NCBI GenBank assembly: GCA_003313425.1
Contig: NHZP01000024.1
Coordinates: 1 to 64,000, forward strand
DNA: 64,000 nucleotides
Origin: Pseudopyrenochaeta lycopersici
Lineage: Eukaryota > Ascomycota > Dothideomycetes > Pleosporales > Pseudopyrenochaetaceae
Direction of reading: 5' to 3'
Below, in pieces: positions 1 to 13,800 of this stretch. How positions within the stretch are numbered: position 1 is the first letter of the stretch; each line of letters begins with the position of its first letter. The notes beneath the pieces are model-generated. The model was not told the origin of the DNA and did no database searches. It was given only the letters and a program-made list of their open reading frames with translations. The position numbers were made by a program, and so were the translations under genes.

Positions 1-819
1 TTAGGCTTAGTCTTCCTTTTAGAAATTCTCTAGTCGCGATAGTAAGGGTTAAAGTCTTATTAAAGTAAGTTACTAAGGCTACTATCTAATTATCTACTAT
101 GCCCTTCTATTTAATAGGCGAGACTTACAGCAAGTTTTAAACCTAAGTATCTACTATAATCCTGCGTGCTAAGGGACTTTAACGTTACTATAACGCTTAA
201 GCTTAGTTCTTATAGTCTTTAATAGCTTCTTTACTAGTAAATTATATAATCTCTATTAGCGCAGGCTTAATTATAGTTATAGTTAGTTAAGGATTTAGGT
301 TTAATAGTAGGGGTAGACGCTTTCCTAGGCTGTTTAGGTATCTAAGGCAGCTGTAATATCGCTTAAAGTTTATACCTAGCAGGCACTTATATGTCTACCT
401 TAGAAAGTTTTAATAAATAGTAATAGGAAGTAAGAAAGAGAAACTTAGGCCTGTAGGATTAACTACAGGCTTAAGATTTAGAGGGGGTTTAAGCAGCAGA
501 GAGTATCTTTCCCTCCCTAACTTTTACTTAAAAGCCTTACTAAGGCTTATTAATATAGTAAAAGGTAAAGTTGCTATTATTTTAACTCCTTCCTATTACC
601 TAATTAGCTAGTATAGCAGGTCCTCTTAAGAGTTAGCTACTTAGGAACGTTTCCTAAGCAGGTCTTATCTTACTGCTAAACGCAGCTATTAACTTACCTT
701 TATACTTAAAAATATTAATTATCTTATCTTCTACCTCCTTTAATTAATTCTGTATCTTTAAATTGTCGCTCTATGATCTTGTAGTTGCGTTACTGCTGTT
801 AGCGTAGATATTAAGTTGT
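1..819. repeat. RIP-degraded AT-rich sequence, unidentified
   Basis: AT-rich sequence dense in TAA and TAG in all frames, with no usable ORF on either strand. The base pattern (TpA excess, few CpA/TpG) matches the RIP-mutated transposons further in. It may be flanking repeat or the outer part of the gypsy relic to its right. No domain was recognised. Confidence 0.6.
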
Positions 820-877
820 CTAGCTAATCAGATTTCAGCAGGTCTTACTAAGCTTACCTAGCGATTACTAATTAGCT
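820..877. repeat. Left copy of a direct repeat, possible LTR part
   Basis: A block of about 57 bp beginning TAGCTAAT and ending CTAATTAGCT is matched by 5587-5644. Most differences are C/T or A/G, as expected from RIP. It sits on the integrase side of the minus-strand gypsy relic, where the 3' LTR should be. Confidence 0.5.
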
Positions 878-2159
878 AGATTCTTTAACACCCTAGTTTC
901 TCTACTATTTTTAATTACGCAACTAGGAAATTAACCTCCTAGCAACTCTAAATAATATTTCGTGTAGTTTTAACTTATTTTTATATGCCTAGGAGGTTAC
1001 GCTGCGTATGTGTAATGCTAAATGTGTAAAAATATACAAAATTTAATAAAGGAAATGCAGCCCCTCCCCTGCTTTAAGATAAAAGCCCGTCCCCTAGGCT
1101 TAAGTAAGCTTATCTTCTAAGTTAGAATTAATTTCTAACTTAGGTATTCGAACATATTATTGTCTCTTAGTCTCTATTAAAGATCTTAGTATAATAATAG
1201 GATAGCTGCGCGCAGTTAGCTGTATTATATCTTCAGATAAATCTAAGTTTATAGGAGGGTTAATCTCTATCTCTTGTAACTAAATCGCGTCTTAGTTAGG
1301 ATTCTTAATAACTGTAAACTTATCGTCTTAAGAGTTATTAAATTAAGCAGGCGGTAGTAAAAAGTTAGCCTTAACATCCTATAATAATAGATCCTATAGC
1401 TTTGGCGCGACCTTAATACTCCTAAGTAACCTCGCTTTTATCTTAAGGTACCTATAGTTTAAGTCTCTATCCTAGGGTAGTGTTTCTAAATCGCGTGCTA
1501 TTAAGGTCTATAAGTTAATAGTTACCTTTATTCTAGTTAGTATAAAAGACTTTATATAGTCCTAGCTATCTACTCGTAAGCTTCTTATCTCTTAATATAT
1601 TAATATCTCTAGCTAAGTCCTATATTAGTATAAAGTTATTATCTTTAATTTCTTCTTAATAAATCTCCCTATAATTATCTTAATATTCCTTCTTTTTACG
1701 TTATAGGCGCTTAGTTCTCGACACTACGTCCTTAAGAAATTAATCTCTTAAATCTAGCTGCATAGCTTGTACTGCTAATAACTAGCCTCTTAATATTACT
1801 TATCTAAATAGTAATGTTTACTATATTAGAAGAGTAAGCTTAATTAGAAGTACTAGATTCTGACTAGTAACTAACTAATAAGGAGAATATCTAGTCTAAC
1901 TCTGCGTAGAAATTCTGTCTGCCTACAATACTATTAGAAGATTATTAACCTAAGGTCTAGGAAGCTTTATAAGTGCGTTGTATATTAGCTTATAACTGCC
2001 CTTAAGTTTTCTTATAGCCTAAGAGTTATATGCTAATACCTAGATTCTCCTAATATAATAAATCTTAGTAAGAGCTTTAACTACCTTTCTAAAATTAGGC
2101 CCGCTGTCTACAGTAAGCGTCCTTATTATACTTTAGTAATATAAGATTTCCTTATATAG

Positions 2160-3950
2160 AAACTTAGCGACAGTAGATAACTTATTATTAGCTATTACTT
2201 GTGCCTCTAGCTATCTACTAAGGTATTCTCATGTAATTATAATAAATTTCTTTCCTTAATAATGCGGCATGTAAATAACGTCTATAGTAACTCGTTCCTA
2301 TAACGCGTGATAGTAGGTATTTATTAGTATCTCTTACTTATAACTTAATAATCTTTGCTAGTACTGTTCGTATAATATAATTATACGTCGCACCTCCTTA
2401 TATATCCTTTCCTACTAGTATTGTTAAGTAAGCATTAAATAGACGCTATTTACTCCTCTATAACTAATCTGTTAATATATTTCCTATATAGCTATAGTCT
2501 TAAGATTAGGATTATCTATAACTTAATAAATAGCTATATTCCTTATAGACTTTTAGAAGAGATACCCTTCTCGTATAAAGAAATTTATCGCCCTCTTTTT
2601 CTATGCTTAAAGTTATACTCTTATAAGGCCTTTAGGCTTCTTAAATCTTATTAAGAACTAAGTAATTACTTTAGACTTATCTAAGTATTACTTATTTAGT
2701 ACCCTACTTATCTTAGCAGGTAAGGTAAACTTAAAGTTAGTAATTACGTTTTTAATAAAATCTTTAAGGTTATCTTTAGTCTTGTCTAGCTGTTCCTATC
2801 CTTCTAGCTTTAGGTAACGTAATAACATATTAGTAATAATATTCTTCTTTCTAGGAACATACTTAATATTAAAGTTCTAGGTAAGGATAGCTGTAAGCTA
2901 CCTGTTTTAGACTAACCTAGGGACGTCAGGTGATAATCTGTTAAGTTAATAAATAAGCATCTAAGCGTCCGTTTTAATAGTAAAATATTGTCTATATAGC
3001 TAGGTTCTAAATTTCTTTAACGCCTATAATACTGCCTTATACTTAAGCTTTATTAAGTGCTAGAGACTCTTAGCTTTTAACTAAATTGTACTTTTAAATC
3101 GACATAGGTGTCTCTTTCTATCTACTCTAATCTATTCAAGAGACGCGCCTGCGCCTTCCTTGCTTACATCTACTACTATAAAAAGCATACCTCTATTCTT
3201 ATAATTAGGACTTGCTAACGCTAGGGCTAAAGTAATATATTACTTTAAGGTACGTATAGCCTCTTATTAAGCTTCCTGCTATGTCTATTTAACGCTAGTC
3301 CTTATTAACTAGAATAAGGGCTTCGCGCGAATAGTAAAGCTAGGCACCTATATCCTGTAGTAGATACAGATACCTATAAACGCCCTTACTTCTTTTACAT
3401 TTCTGCATTCTAGCTAATCTAGAATCTTAGCTACTTTCTATTAATCTAGATATCTCCCTTGCGCAGTAACCTTATATCTAACTACCCTTAATCTAGAGAC
3501 TCCCTAATAACACTTCTTGCCTAAAATTATAGCTCTAGCTCTTTCTACGTTAGCTAGGGCCTTATCTAGCTACTAAATATATTCTAATATATATCTTCTT
3601 ACTCTAGGAAATGCTTCTTCTCCTCTATAGTTAGTTTTAGGACTGCTAGCAGTAATATTATCTATAAAAGGAATAGTATATAGCTAATAATCCTTTATAA
3701 TCTTTATAACTACTTACTAAAAGACTGTAACTAAGTTAGTCGCGCCTTAAACTATTATATAGTATTAAAGTAAACTAACTAGCGTATAAAAGGCAGTTAT
3801 ATCTCTACTGTCTAGATAAAGTGTAATCTAGTTATATCCTAAGAATAGATCTATAAGAGATAGAATACAACATCTACTAAAACGCTTAGAGAATTTATCT
3901 GCTATTAGAGGCAGATTAGCATCCCTAAGAGATACTGCGTTTATCTTAAT
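2160..3950 (-). pseudogene. Broken pol: reverse transcriptase and integrase of the gypsy relic
   Basis: Pol remnant with recognisable RT (about 3770-3950) and integrase core (about 2160-2262) read on the minus strand. In-frame stops occur where Gln or Trp codons would be expected, the usual RIP outcome. No stretch is long enough to make protein. Domain assignment is by motif only; the RNase H between them was not located exactly. Confidence 0.65.
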
Positions 3951-5586
3951 TAACCTAAGTATTATCTAATAACTCTTATCTTTCTTTTTAACTAGAAACT
4001 ATAAGTTTCTGTACTAACTAGCGCATCTTTCTAGTACCCCTTAATTAAGTCTGTTATTAAATATTATAACTACCTCTTCTTTAACAGCTTACGCTATTAG
4101 GAATAATTTTTCTTGCTAAGCTTTATATTTAATAGTCTGTATCTTATATAGAGGACATATATCTTTAATAATTTATTCTGTCTTAGAGAAAGTGAAGGCG
4201 ATTACGCCTTCTCTGTTTATTAATATTTTAATAAATAACTAAACTTCTAATTTTATTAACTTAGATCTAAACTTTTATAAGGCTAGCCTTTCTAGTGTTA
4301 ATCTTATACCTTATAGGAATACTGTATATCTATACTTAAAAAGGTAATTAAAAGGTCTAATATTAGGAGGTCTTAGACTTTTTCTTAAGAGTTATAGTTT
4401 AATAGTATGTTACTTCTAATCCTTACGCCTAAACTCTTTAATATCTAATGCTGCAGGAATATCTACAGGTTATACCTTATTAGCTACCCTCTTATGCAGG
4501 GTATTAACCTAACTATCTGTGCACTTCTTTCTCTTTTCTTATTACGCCTAACAGTTAAGTTTACACATAACTAAAAAAGACTCTAATTCTTATATAGCTA
4601 AAGGATCTTTAGAGGCTCTAACTGCATAGCTTATTACTTACTTTACCTATTCTTTAAATTACTACTTATTATTAGTTATAAAAATAGGTAAAAATTTACT
4701 AAATCTAATAGAAGCTTTTATAAACTTAGCCTCCTAAATATACTTAACCTAAGTATAAGATAAATAAGATTCTAAACTAAAATATTATCTTAGGTATCTT
4801 CTACTTAAATCTAGACACTCCTCCCTAGAAAGGGTATCTACTACGTGTTTTCCTTATCTTTAGGAGTTAGTATATAGTTTCTTAGATGCAGCGGAGCAGA
4901 ATTAGAGGCTATAAAGATAGCGTTCCTGTCTCTATTCTTAGAAATAATCCTACACGTAATCCTTCTATATATGTTATACTAAATTAATAACTTTACTAAA
5001 GCGTACTAAAGTCTACCTAAAATTACTAATCTTATTAGGTTTTAAATAATCCTAAAGTAACTAATAACAGTTACCTCCCTTACTTTAACTAGGACACTCT
5101 ACGTAGTTCCTATAAAAGGATTAGTGCTTCTATTTATAGTAACTACTCTATCTTAATATAAGCTACCTTACTTATAGTCTTTATATATAAGCTTTAATGC
5201 TTTAGCTGCACTGTGTCTTAAAAGGTTTATCTGTACGCTAGTGTTAATAAGATACTTTACTACATGCCTATTAAATAAGGCCTAGCAGGTTAGAAGGTTA
5301 CACTGCACGTAAGCTATGCCTATCTTTTTTTAAATTATTATAGCTTCTTATTTAGTAGGATTAACTAAAGCTTTATACTAAGTATTATATATTCCTAGGG
5401 CCTTATACCTAGTTTAGGTATTAAAAGTTTTAAATTATATTAAGTTAAGCCCTAAATTTAGTCCTTTTTTAAGACTAATAGTCTCTAATTAATTTAATTT
5501 AACCTTTTCTTTATTAGAAAAATGCCTCTAAACATCCCTAATAACTTAGGCGGACGCAGGGTTATGCAGGGTAAGGCACTACGGTG

Positions 5587-5644
5587 TTAGCTAATTAGGT
5601 TTTAGTAGGTCTCGCTTAGCTAACCTGGTGATTGCTAATTAGCT
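5587..5644. repeat. Right copy of a direct repeat, possible LTR part
   Basis: Matches 820-877 with mainly transition differences. It lies on the 5' side of the minus-strand pol. The similarity weakens outward and clean TG/CA ends were not found. Confidence 0.5.
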
Positions 5645-5790
5645 GGCCAGCCTAATACTTAATTCTACAGCGTTTACGCTAGCTAATAACGCGGCAGGCT
5701 TATTAATTGCTTTTAATATATTTCTAACTTATTTTTAAAGCTAATGTTAGCTTATAAGGTCCTTAAAAGTTATACTACGCACCTCCTAAC

Positions 5791-8380
5791 GTAGCATAGT
5801 AGTAGCGATATAGTTTAGATGCGGGCCTAGTAAATAACAGAGCTCTATATTAGTAAGGCTGTTATTCTAGTTCTTCTTTTTCTTATTCTAACTAACAAAT
5901 TTAGGCTTAGCTTTTAAATCTTAAAAACTTCTATTATTATCTAGAGGCTATATAAAAGAGAATAGCTTATTATAGGCTTAGCTAGCGAATAGAATTAGCT
6001 CTACTCGTTTAAATTCCTTAATATCTATTAGTTTAAATACAGTATTACCTCTTATAGCAGGTATATAATAGTCCTTAACTATAACTTGCTTTAGTTACTT
6101 AGAATAAGGAGGTTTAGTAAGGGCTTGCTTCTAAACTTTACTCTGCCTAACTTTCTTAAGAACTAGATCTTTCCTAATATTCTAACGCGTTTAAGAGCGT
6201 GTTACTACATAAGTTAAGCTAGCATTTACTACTCCTTCCTTAAATGCACCTAGAATAATGTCCTAAGATGTAACCTTATTAAGGGTAAAACACGCCTTAG
6301 TTAAGCCGCTTAGTAATATCCTAACGTTCTAAAAGTTTAGAAGATCTTTAGCTAGGCTTATAGCTGCCCTGCTATATCTATCTTCTGTAATTGTATTTAT
6401 ATTAGGACTAACTACCTTCTGTTGCTGCGCAGCTAGTAGTCTAAGCTTTTAATATTAAGCAGGCCTTAAGTCTACTCTATTAAACTTCTCTAGATATACT
6501 ACTAACGCTAGCTAATCTAGAATATCGTTAGTAACTCTATAATACTCCTAAATTTTCTGTTTTAACTAATAAAGCTGCAGCGTTTAGGGTGTAGTTCCTT
6601 AGATTTACTCTAACCTCTTATATAAAGGACTAAAATAGTAAGTCTTATATCTAACTTCTCTATTCTACTTAAAGCTAATCTAGCTAAGATATAGAAGTAG
6701 CTAATATAGCTTACATTCTCTAGTAATATAACTAGGGAGGTTGTATATATTATAAGTGTTTTAATATTTACGGCCTTAGATAGTAATCGCGCCTTACTAA
6801 GGATTTAAGCTGCGAGGAGCTGTTATTACGTAAGAGCTATTATTCCTTTCTAATAGTAGCTGCTTAGCATTATCTCTTAAGACGACTTAGCTAATAAAGT
6901 ACGCGTAGGTAGCTAGGTTCCTCAGAATCTAACCTAGTTTAGGATAAACTATTATCTTATTAACCTTAGCTAGGCTAATCTTCTAGTCGCTAAGAGCTAA
7001 AATAAGGTCTTAAACCTCTAGATCTACACTAGGTAGAAGAGTAGGCCTAGCTTCCTCTTAAACCTTACTTTTCTTATAGTTATTAACTGCATCCTTTAGT
7101 TACTTAGCTATTAATATTTTCTTTTCTTAATCTAGGATCTAGTATGTAAGCTTAGCCTCTCTTTCTGCATAGCTAGGGGATATCTATTTTATCCCCTCTC
7201 TCTAGCAGTACACGCGCTTAAGATACGTATAAATCTTCTTAATATTAAAACTCTCTAGCTTATCTAGAATCAGCCCTTTATATATGTAGATAAAGATTAT
7301 ATCCTAGTCTTCTCTTAGGAGGCCTCTAGCGAAAAAGAAGCCAGCCTCTATCTTATGCAGCTAGCCTATCTTAATGCAAGCGTTACTATACGCCGCGAAG
7401 TTAGTTAAATACTTAGATAGCCCTAGGAATTTTCTTAACGTCTTAGAAACATAGGTCTCTAGGAACGCTCGCGTTCCTATGCGTTAAGCTATATCTTAAT
7501 CGTGCTAATACTCTTTTATTACTTCTTAAAGCTTCTTCTAATCTAGTACCCTATATAGCTTTATTTTCTTAATAAAGCTTCTATATATAGTATTATAGAA
7601 GTCTAGAATAATTCTTATCTTTTAATAGTTATTATAGCTACTATTATCTGCCTAGTAATTAAAGTTATCTAGGAACTTAGTAACGTCTTTTCTTATAAAT
7701 AGAAAGTCTTTCCTTACTAGCTTTATAGGTATAAGTACTTTACTAGTATCTATAGTATGTTTTTTAATAACCTTAATAGCAGGCGTAAGATCTAATCTAA
7801 ATAACAGCAAATTTAGTGTTAAGTTAGCTATAAGGATAGCTAAAGGCTAAATCCTAAATAGGCTGCTACAGCCCTTTAGTATAACTAAATAAGGAGACTG
7901 CAACTACTAGGTAGTTCCTTACTAACGCTAATAAGTAACTAAAATCTAATACTATACTACTTCTAAATTATTTCTTAATTATTTATAGTTATTCTTATTT
8001 CTATTTTCTATTATCTTATTCTTATTTATTTTTCTTCTTATCCTACTACTAAGTTAGCTTCTGCTTATTTTATAGGAAGTCTTAATTTATTATAGTAAGA
8101 TAATAAAGATACAGCCTTAACAAAGCTAGTCCCTGTTAACTCTTAGCTCTAAAAATATAGAGGGGGTAGCCGTAACAGCGCTATCCCTCTTAAAGGTTCT
8201 AAAGGCTAGCTGTAACAGCGCTATCCTTCTTAAAGGTTCGTTAGGGTTAAATAGACACCTAGCTCTTTCTAAATAATCCTATAATCTCTATATTATAATA
8301 TAGCGCTCTTATATTTATATTTTTAACATTAATAGTTTAATACTATGTAGGCTTTTTCTGCTCTTATTAGCTATAGCCTA
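5791..8380. repeat. RIP-degraded repeat of unknown class
   Basis: AT-rich, stop-dense sequence. The part 7323-7584 occurs again, inverted, at 15974-16660, so it is a dispersed repeat. Near the right end a block of about 30 bp (TAGC..TAACAGCGCTATCC, then CTTAAAGGTT) occurs twice in tandem, at about 8168 and 8210. No reverse transcriptase, integrase or transposase motif was recognised. The complete LTR element at 8381 was inserted at its right edge. Confidence 0.55.
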
Positions 8381-8630
8381 TGTAATGGGCTGCGCCCTTT
8401 AAGCAGGAGAGGCTTCGCTACTATCGCACGGGGAAAGAACTCCTTAATCTCCTCTGCCCCCTTTTCTTATTAGCTCGTATAAGTTAGCAGCTAGAGGAGC
8501 ACGTTCCTCTTTGCTTATACGAATATATATATATATCCTCTAAGGATACCTGTAACCTCTTCTCTATCTTTCTCCTTCTGTAGTATAGGACAAATGCACA
8601 CTCGTTAGTCAGGCCTCTTCGCCCATAACA
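8381..8630 (+). repeat. 5' LTR of copy 1 (250 bp family)
   Basis: Begins TGTAATGGGCTGCGCCC and ends TTCGCCCATAACA. The same LTR occurs five times in the window: 8381, 15313, 28633 and 35109 on the plus strand, and 23595 inverted. The left flank ends GCCTA. Confidence 0.95.
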
Positions 8631-9759
8631 TAAGGAGAAAGATTAATAACCTAAAAAATAATAGACAGACACTAAGGGCCCTTAAACTAACAAGCGTACA
8701 AGCTATAATAATAAGAGCACTAGATGTAGATAACAGGAGCCTTAGGACAGCAGCAACACCAGCTGCACCAGCACGCACCTTAGCAACACTAGTTGCATCA
8801 GCACAACCCCTGACAACTACGCAATAACTAACCCTTAGTAGAAGATCTATTAGTAACAGTTAACTCCTTATAAGATAGCCTTAACAAGTTAGCTAGTTAA
8901 TAGCAGAGCTAGCTATATAAGTTATTACAGAACTAAGTTTAGGAGCTAAAGAACTTAGTCGCTAAATTAAGTAGTGCACAGATAGTACACACAGTCTCTA
9001 CCCCCTTTTTAACAGAATAGTAAGACTCTCCTGTATAAGAGATTAGGAAACTAAGACTGCTAAATATAGAAGTCTTTAAGAAAGGCTCGCACAAGTAATA
9101 TCTTTAATAGAAAATAAAGGTCTAAGTAAAGCTGTATAGAGACTGTGCAGCCTACCTAGATAATAATAGTAGAGTAAATTACGTTATTACTTATATAACA
9201 GGCTAAGCGTTTAACGCTCTTAGCCTATATATAATAAACCTTATAAATAGGCTAGCAACGCTATCCCTCCTTAAGCTATAGTCCTACCTTAATAACTTCT
9301 TTAAGGACCCTATAGTAAGAGAGAAAGCCCTTAAATACCTCTGTATAACTAAGTAAGGAAGAATAGAATTTAACTCTTATATCTAAGCGTTTAACCTTAA
9401 GCTCCTTAAAGCTAGGTTAGATAACGTAAGCTACGTTTAGAAGATTAACTATCTTAAGAGTAGCTTAAACAGTAAGCTGCTAAGGACCTAAGCAGGTTAT
9501 TAACTACTATTTAGAGAAATATATAAAGAGTTTATATAATAGACTAGGGTAACCTAAGAAAATTTAAGAGCTATAGAGAGAATTACTATAAGTAAGAGCT
9601 ATATAGGCGAAGCGTATAATACGCAGAGCTAACTAATAACTTAAAGAGATAATAATAAGATAGACTAAATAACTTCTGTAGGAGCTTACTAGCTCTGTGC
9701 GAAACTTAGAAAAGAATTCTAGGGAATACGTAAACAGGTCTAAGAAAGAAAAGAGAACA

Positions 9760-12700
9760 GCGCCTGTTTAAGGTATAGTCTGTATAACTACTAAGTAGCC
9801 TAGTGTACGATAAAGTTATTAAATAGCTAAGAAGGCTATTATACGAGATAAGTTAATAAACCTGTAAAACTTATAAAGATTATATCTGTAACTACTAAAT
9901 AAGCAACAGAATCCTTATCCTCCTTAGATAAGGGAAAAGAGTAGCTCTAGCACGAAGTTATGTGCTAGAGCCTATATAAGTCTAAAACCCTATATAAATA
10001 ATAAGGTTACTTTTACTATAGCTAGTAACTATAAAACCTATATCTATAAATATTATTATTAATTCTATATAACTAGCTACTGCTATAATTAATAACAGTT
10101 GCTGCACCTACTATTTATTAAGTAAGAAACTCGTAAGAGACTTAAACTTACTACGCATTAAGATCCTCCTAAATAAGATTAAAGGGGTAAATAAATAAAA
10201 GAGTATAGTGTTATACGTTACTAAATTTTTATTAGACGTAGGAGGAATACAGCAGTACGCAGCTGCGTACGTTACTCTAACTACTTACTAATACAATATA
10301 ATCCTTAGGAAGACTTAGTTAGAGAGTATTAAAGGCGTTATTAACGCAGAAAAGAAACTTCTATACTTAAAAGTATATAAGGTTACTATACGTAGTACAG
10401 AATATACTACCCTAGACTTTAGCTGTATCCTAGTATTAGCTATAGCTTTCTAACACTACGTACAATACTATAAATAAAGCTATAGTAAGACTTAAATCTT
10501 TACTGTAAGCCTAAGAGATATTAAGAAAGCACTACGCCTAAAAGTCTAGAAAATACTATAGGAAATATATAACGCCTTGCTAGCTTACGTACAACCTTAT
10601 CTAAAGATATTCCTACCTAAGGAAAGAAATAAGCTACCCCTATAGTAAGGCCTATAATAAGACTACGTAATAGAGTTAGAAGAGAAGGATAGATAGAAGC
10701 TAGAGATACTGTACAGACCTCTCTACGTAATATTAAGAGATAAACTCTTAGTACTAAGGAAGACGCTATTAGACCTCCTAGACAAAGAGTTTATCTGTGC
10801 GAGCAGCTTACTAGTAGCCTTACTTATACTATTTGTACGTAAGCTAGAAAGAGGACTATAATTCTGTGTAGACTATAGAGCTCTTAACGCCCTAACTAAG
10901 AAGGACTGTTACCTACTACCTCTTATACGTAAGACGTTAAACTAAATTAGACGAGCTATATAGTATACTAAGCTAGACGTTACTGCAGCATTTTATAAGA
11001 TAAGGATAAGTAAAGGATTAGAATAGATAACTGTGTTTTAAATATAATTTAGATTATATAAGTAGCTAGTAACGCCCTTTAGCTTAGTAAATACACTAAG
11101 TACCTTCTAGAGGTATATTAACTAGGCTCTATAAGACTTCTTAGATAACTTTACCTCTGCATACCTAGATAATATCCTTATCTTTACTAAAGGATCTCTC
11201 TCTTAGTACTACGCCTACGTATAAAAAGTATTAGATCGCCTATAAGAAGTAGGACTATACCTAAAACTAAGTAAATATAAGTTTAATATTTAGCGTATAA
11301 AGTACCTTAGCTTTATCTTAGAAGTATAGAAGAGTATATCTATAAACTTTAAGAAAGTCTAAGCTATTTAAGAATAGGAGGCCCTAATAATAGTTAAAGG
11401 CGTATAAAGATTCTTAGGGTTTACTAACTTCTATAGACGCTTTATCTTAAACTTCTCTTAACTAGTAGAGCTTCTTATACAGCTAATAAGAAAAGAAGAG
11501 AAATTCCTATAGGATATAGAATAAGAGTAGAGTTTCTAAGCTCTTAAGGATGTATTCTTAGTAGATAAAGTCCTTACTACTTTCTTACCTAAATAATAGA
11601 TAATAGTAGAATATAACTCTTTAGGCTTTACTATAGGCGGGGTACTATTATAAGAAGATAAGTAAGGAACCCTTCGCACAGTAGCTTACCTCTTAAGGAA
11701 ATTTCTAGCGTATAAGAGTAATGTTACGATCCAAGGAATGAGGGGACGCGCAGCTTAAAAAGGCTCACTCGCGGTCCAGGGCTATGACGCATGTGCTAGC
11801 CCAGTAGGAACTAGTGTCCCAGGAAGCTTGGCGACGGCCCCCATAGGATTCTCTGGGATCTCACATATATCCCACAGATCCTATGAGATCCCAAGAAAAC
11901 CCATGATGGGATTTATAGGATCCCATAGGACAGTGTGTATATAGATCGCTGCAATAAACCCTTATAGCTCAGTGTGTTCAACTCAATATTATACTCTACA
12001 GTATAGTAATAGCAATACTAATTATTCTCAACCCTTAGTACTCTTTACAGAAGCACCCTCTTACTGTCTTAGTATTAAACCCCCTTCCATCTAGTCCCTC
12101 GCTCTATCCCGGAGAACTAACCTTGCAGTCTCATTGGCTATCCTCACCGATAGCCTTTAAGATTCTTCACAAGTAACTACCTAATTTACAATAAAGAGTT
12201 ACTAGTAGTTATTATATACCTAAATAAATAGGACGCAGAACTCTATAGCGTACGAGAATTTAAAGTAATTACTAACTATAAGAACCTAGAGTACTTTACA
12301 AAGAAGTAAAAGATAATAGAATAACACGTACAATAGTTAGTCTACCTATTACAGTTTAATAATATAAAGCTGTAGTACTATCTAGGTAAGGAGAACACCT
12401 AAGTAGACGCACTATCTAGAAGAGACTAGGACCTACTATAAGGAACGGACGATAGCTGCCTAGTAAGCAGAGAGTTTGTTATATTAGTACTAGCCTAACA
12501 GTAAGATCTAATAGTTATAGGGGTCGTATAAACCCCTACGTTAACTCTTAATAGCTTAATTATAGCTAAGTTCTTACTAAAAGCTCTAATCCTTAAGGAC
12601 TTAATTACTAAATACTAGGACTAAGCTGTACAAGACGACTTAACCTATTAGGAAGTCTATAACACTATAAAGCTAGGTACTAGGTTGCTACCTAGTATAA

Positions 12701-13800
12701 TAAAGAAACTTACTATATTACTAGGAGATTGCATAATTAACTTAGAGAGAAAGCTCTAATAGAGATCTAGGATCTAGGTGCCTAAAAATAAACCCCTTCG
12801 TACAGGAATTATCTAGTAAGCATATCTAGCTGTGCAAACAGGTTACCTAGGAAGAGAAGAAACGTACTGCACGCTAGCTAGTACCTAGTACTAGCTAGGT
12901 ATGAGCGAAAACGTCTGCTAATTTGTACAGAATTACAGCTTATGTAGATAGGGCACCCCGTAGAGAGACAGTAAGCACAGATACCTACGCCTGTTACTAG
13001 TACCTAGTTGTACGTAGTAAGACTTAATAGTTAACTTTATTACTAGTCTACTACTATTATCTAGCTGCACTAACCTAATAGTAGTTAAAGACTGCCTAGG
13101 TAAAGGCGTAATACTAATCCTACTTAAGATAATTAAAGTAGATAATATAGCCTAGGCATTTATATAAGAAGTCTTCTACTACTATAAGCTCCCTAGGTCT
13201 ATTATATTAGACAGGGGCACGTAATTTATAAGTAAACTATAGGGAAAAATCTGTAAACTCTTAGGAGTACAGAGAAACCTGTTAATAGCCTACTACCTAT
13301 AAACAGATAGTACTATAGAACGCGCGAATAGTAATATTAAAGCAGTTAGTTAAATCTTTTATAACTATAACTAGAATAACTAGGCAACACTATACTTAAT
13401 CTTTAAGCTAATACTAAACACTTATATAAACTCCTCTACAGGCGTTACTCCTTTCTTCCTTCTACACAGCTATCTAAACTCACCCTTCTTAGAGCTACCT
13501 AGGAAATTAGCTAGCAGCAACTTACTTAATAGAGTAACACCCCCTAGCAAACAAGTAGAAAGCATTATATAAACGCTAAAATAAGCTACTAACTAGGCTA
13601 TCTTAGCTATAACATACGCTTAATAATAACAGGAAGCACAGGCGAATAAGACACGTTGCCTAGCTCCTAAGTATAAGGTTAGAGACTAGGTATAGTTAGA
13701 CCTTAGGCACGTATAAACTACACGCAGAAGTAAGAAACTTAACTAGAAAAGTAAGAAGTACTAAGTCACCCGCGTACGAGACCCTTATTAGGTTAAGCTT
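9760..13800 (+). pseudogene. Broken gag-pol of LTR element copy 1
   Basis: Plus-strand translation gives a retroviral-type zinc-knuckle remnant near 9770, an RT block at about 10860-10930 (FCVDYRALNALTKKD), the catalytic YLDD decayed to YLDN at about 11162, an integrase zinc finger near 12940 (SLC), an integrase core to about 13250, and a GPY/SH3-like C-terminal domain at about 13665-13800 (PKYKV...LDLRHV). Stops at former CAG, CAA, CGA or TGG codons interrupt all of it. The frame is also split at 11722 by a solo LTR insertion. Confidence 0.8.
11722..12171. mobile_element. Solo LTR (450 bp), little RIP, inside LTR element copy 1
   Basis: Starts TGTTACGATCC and ends TTCTTCACA, flanked by a perfect 5 bp duplication AGTAA (11717-11721 and 12172-12176). 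The second copy of the host element has an uninterrupted sequence here (about 31970), an empty site that proves the insertion. Unlike everything around it, the insert keeps CpG, CpA and GC-rich tracts (repeated GGATCCTATGAG-like blocks), so it probably arrived after its host had been mutated. LTR family not recognised. Confidence 0.9.

Larger units (their letters stand above)
820..5790 (-). mobile_element. RIP-degraded Ty3/gypsy retrotransposon relic
   Basis: Minus-strand translation shows scattered Ty3/gypsy pol motifs between stop codons. A reverse-transcriptase block at about 3770-3950 reads RDANLPLIADKFS, then SLIDLFLGY and DSRDITAF. This is the NAVTIRDANLPP...FSGYDQ type common in ascomycete gypsy elements. 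An integrase core lies at about 2160-2262 (GKKFII...EYLS...LEAQ...VAKF). RT upstream of IN on the minus strand fixes the orientation. A diverged direct repeat at 820-877 and 5587-5644 differs mostly by transitions and may be LTR sequence, so the outer limits are approximate. No clear gag was found between the RT and the right-hand repeat, so the element may be deleted or rearranged. Confidence 0.7.
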
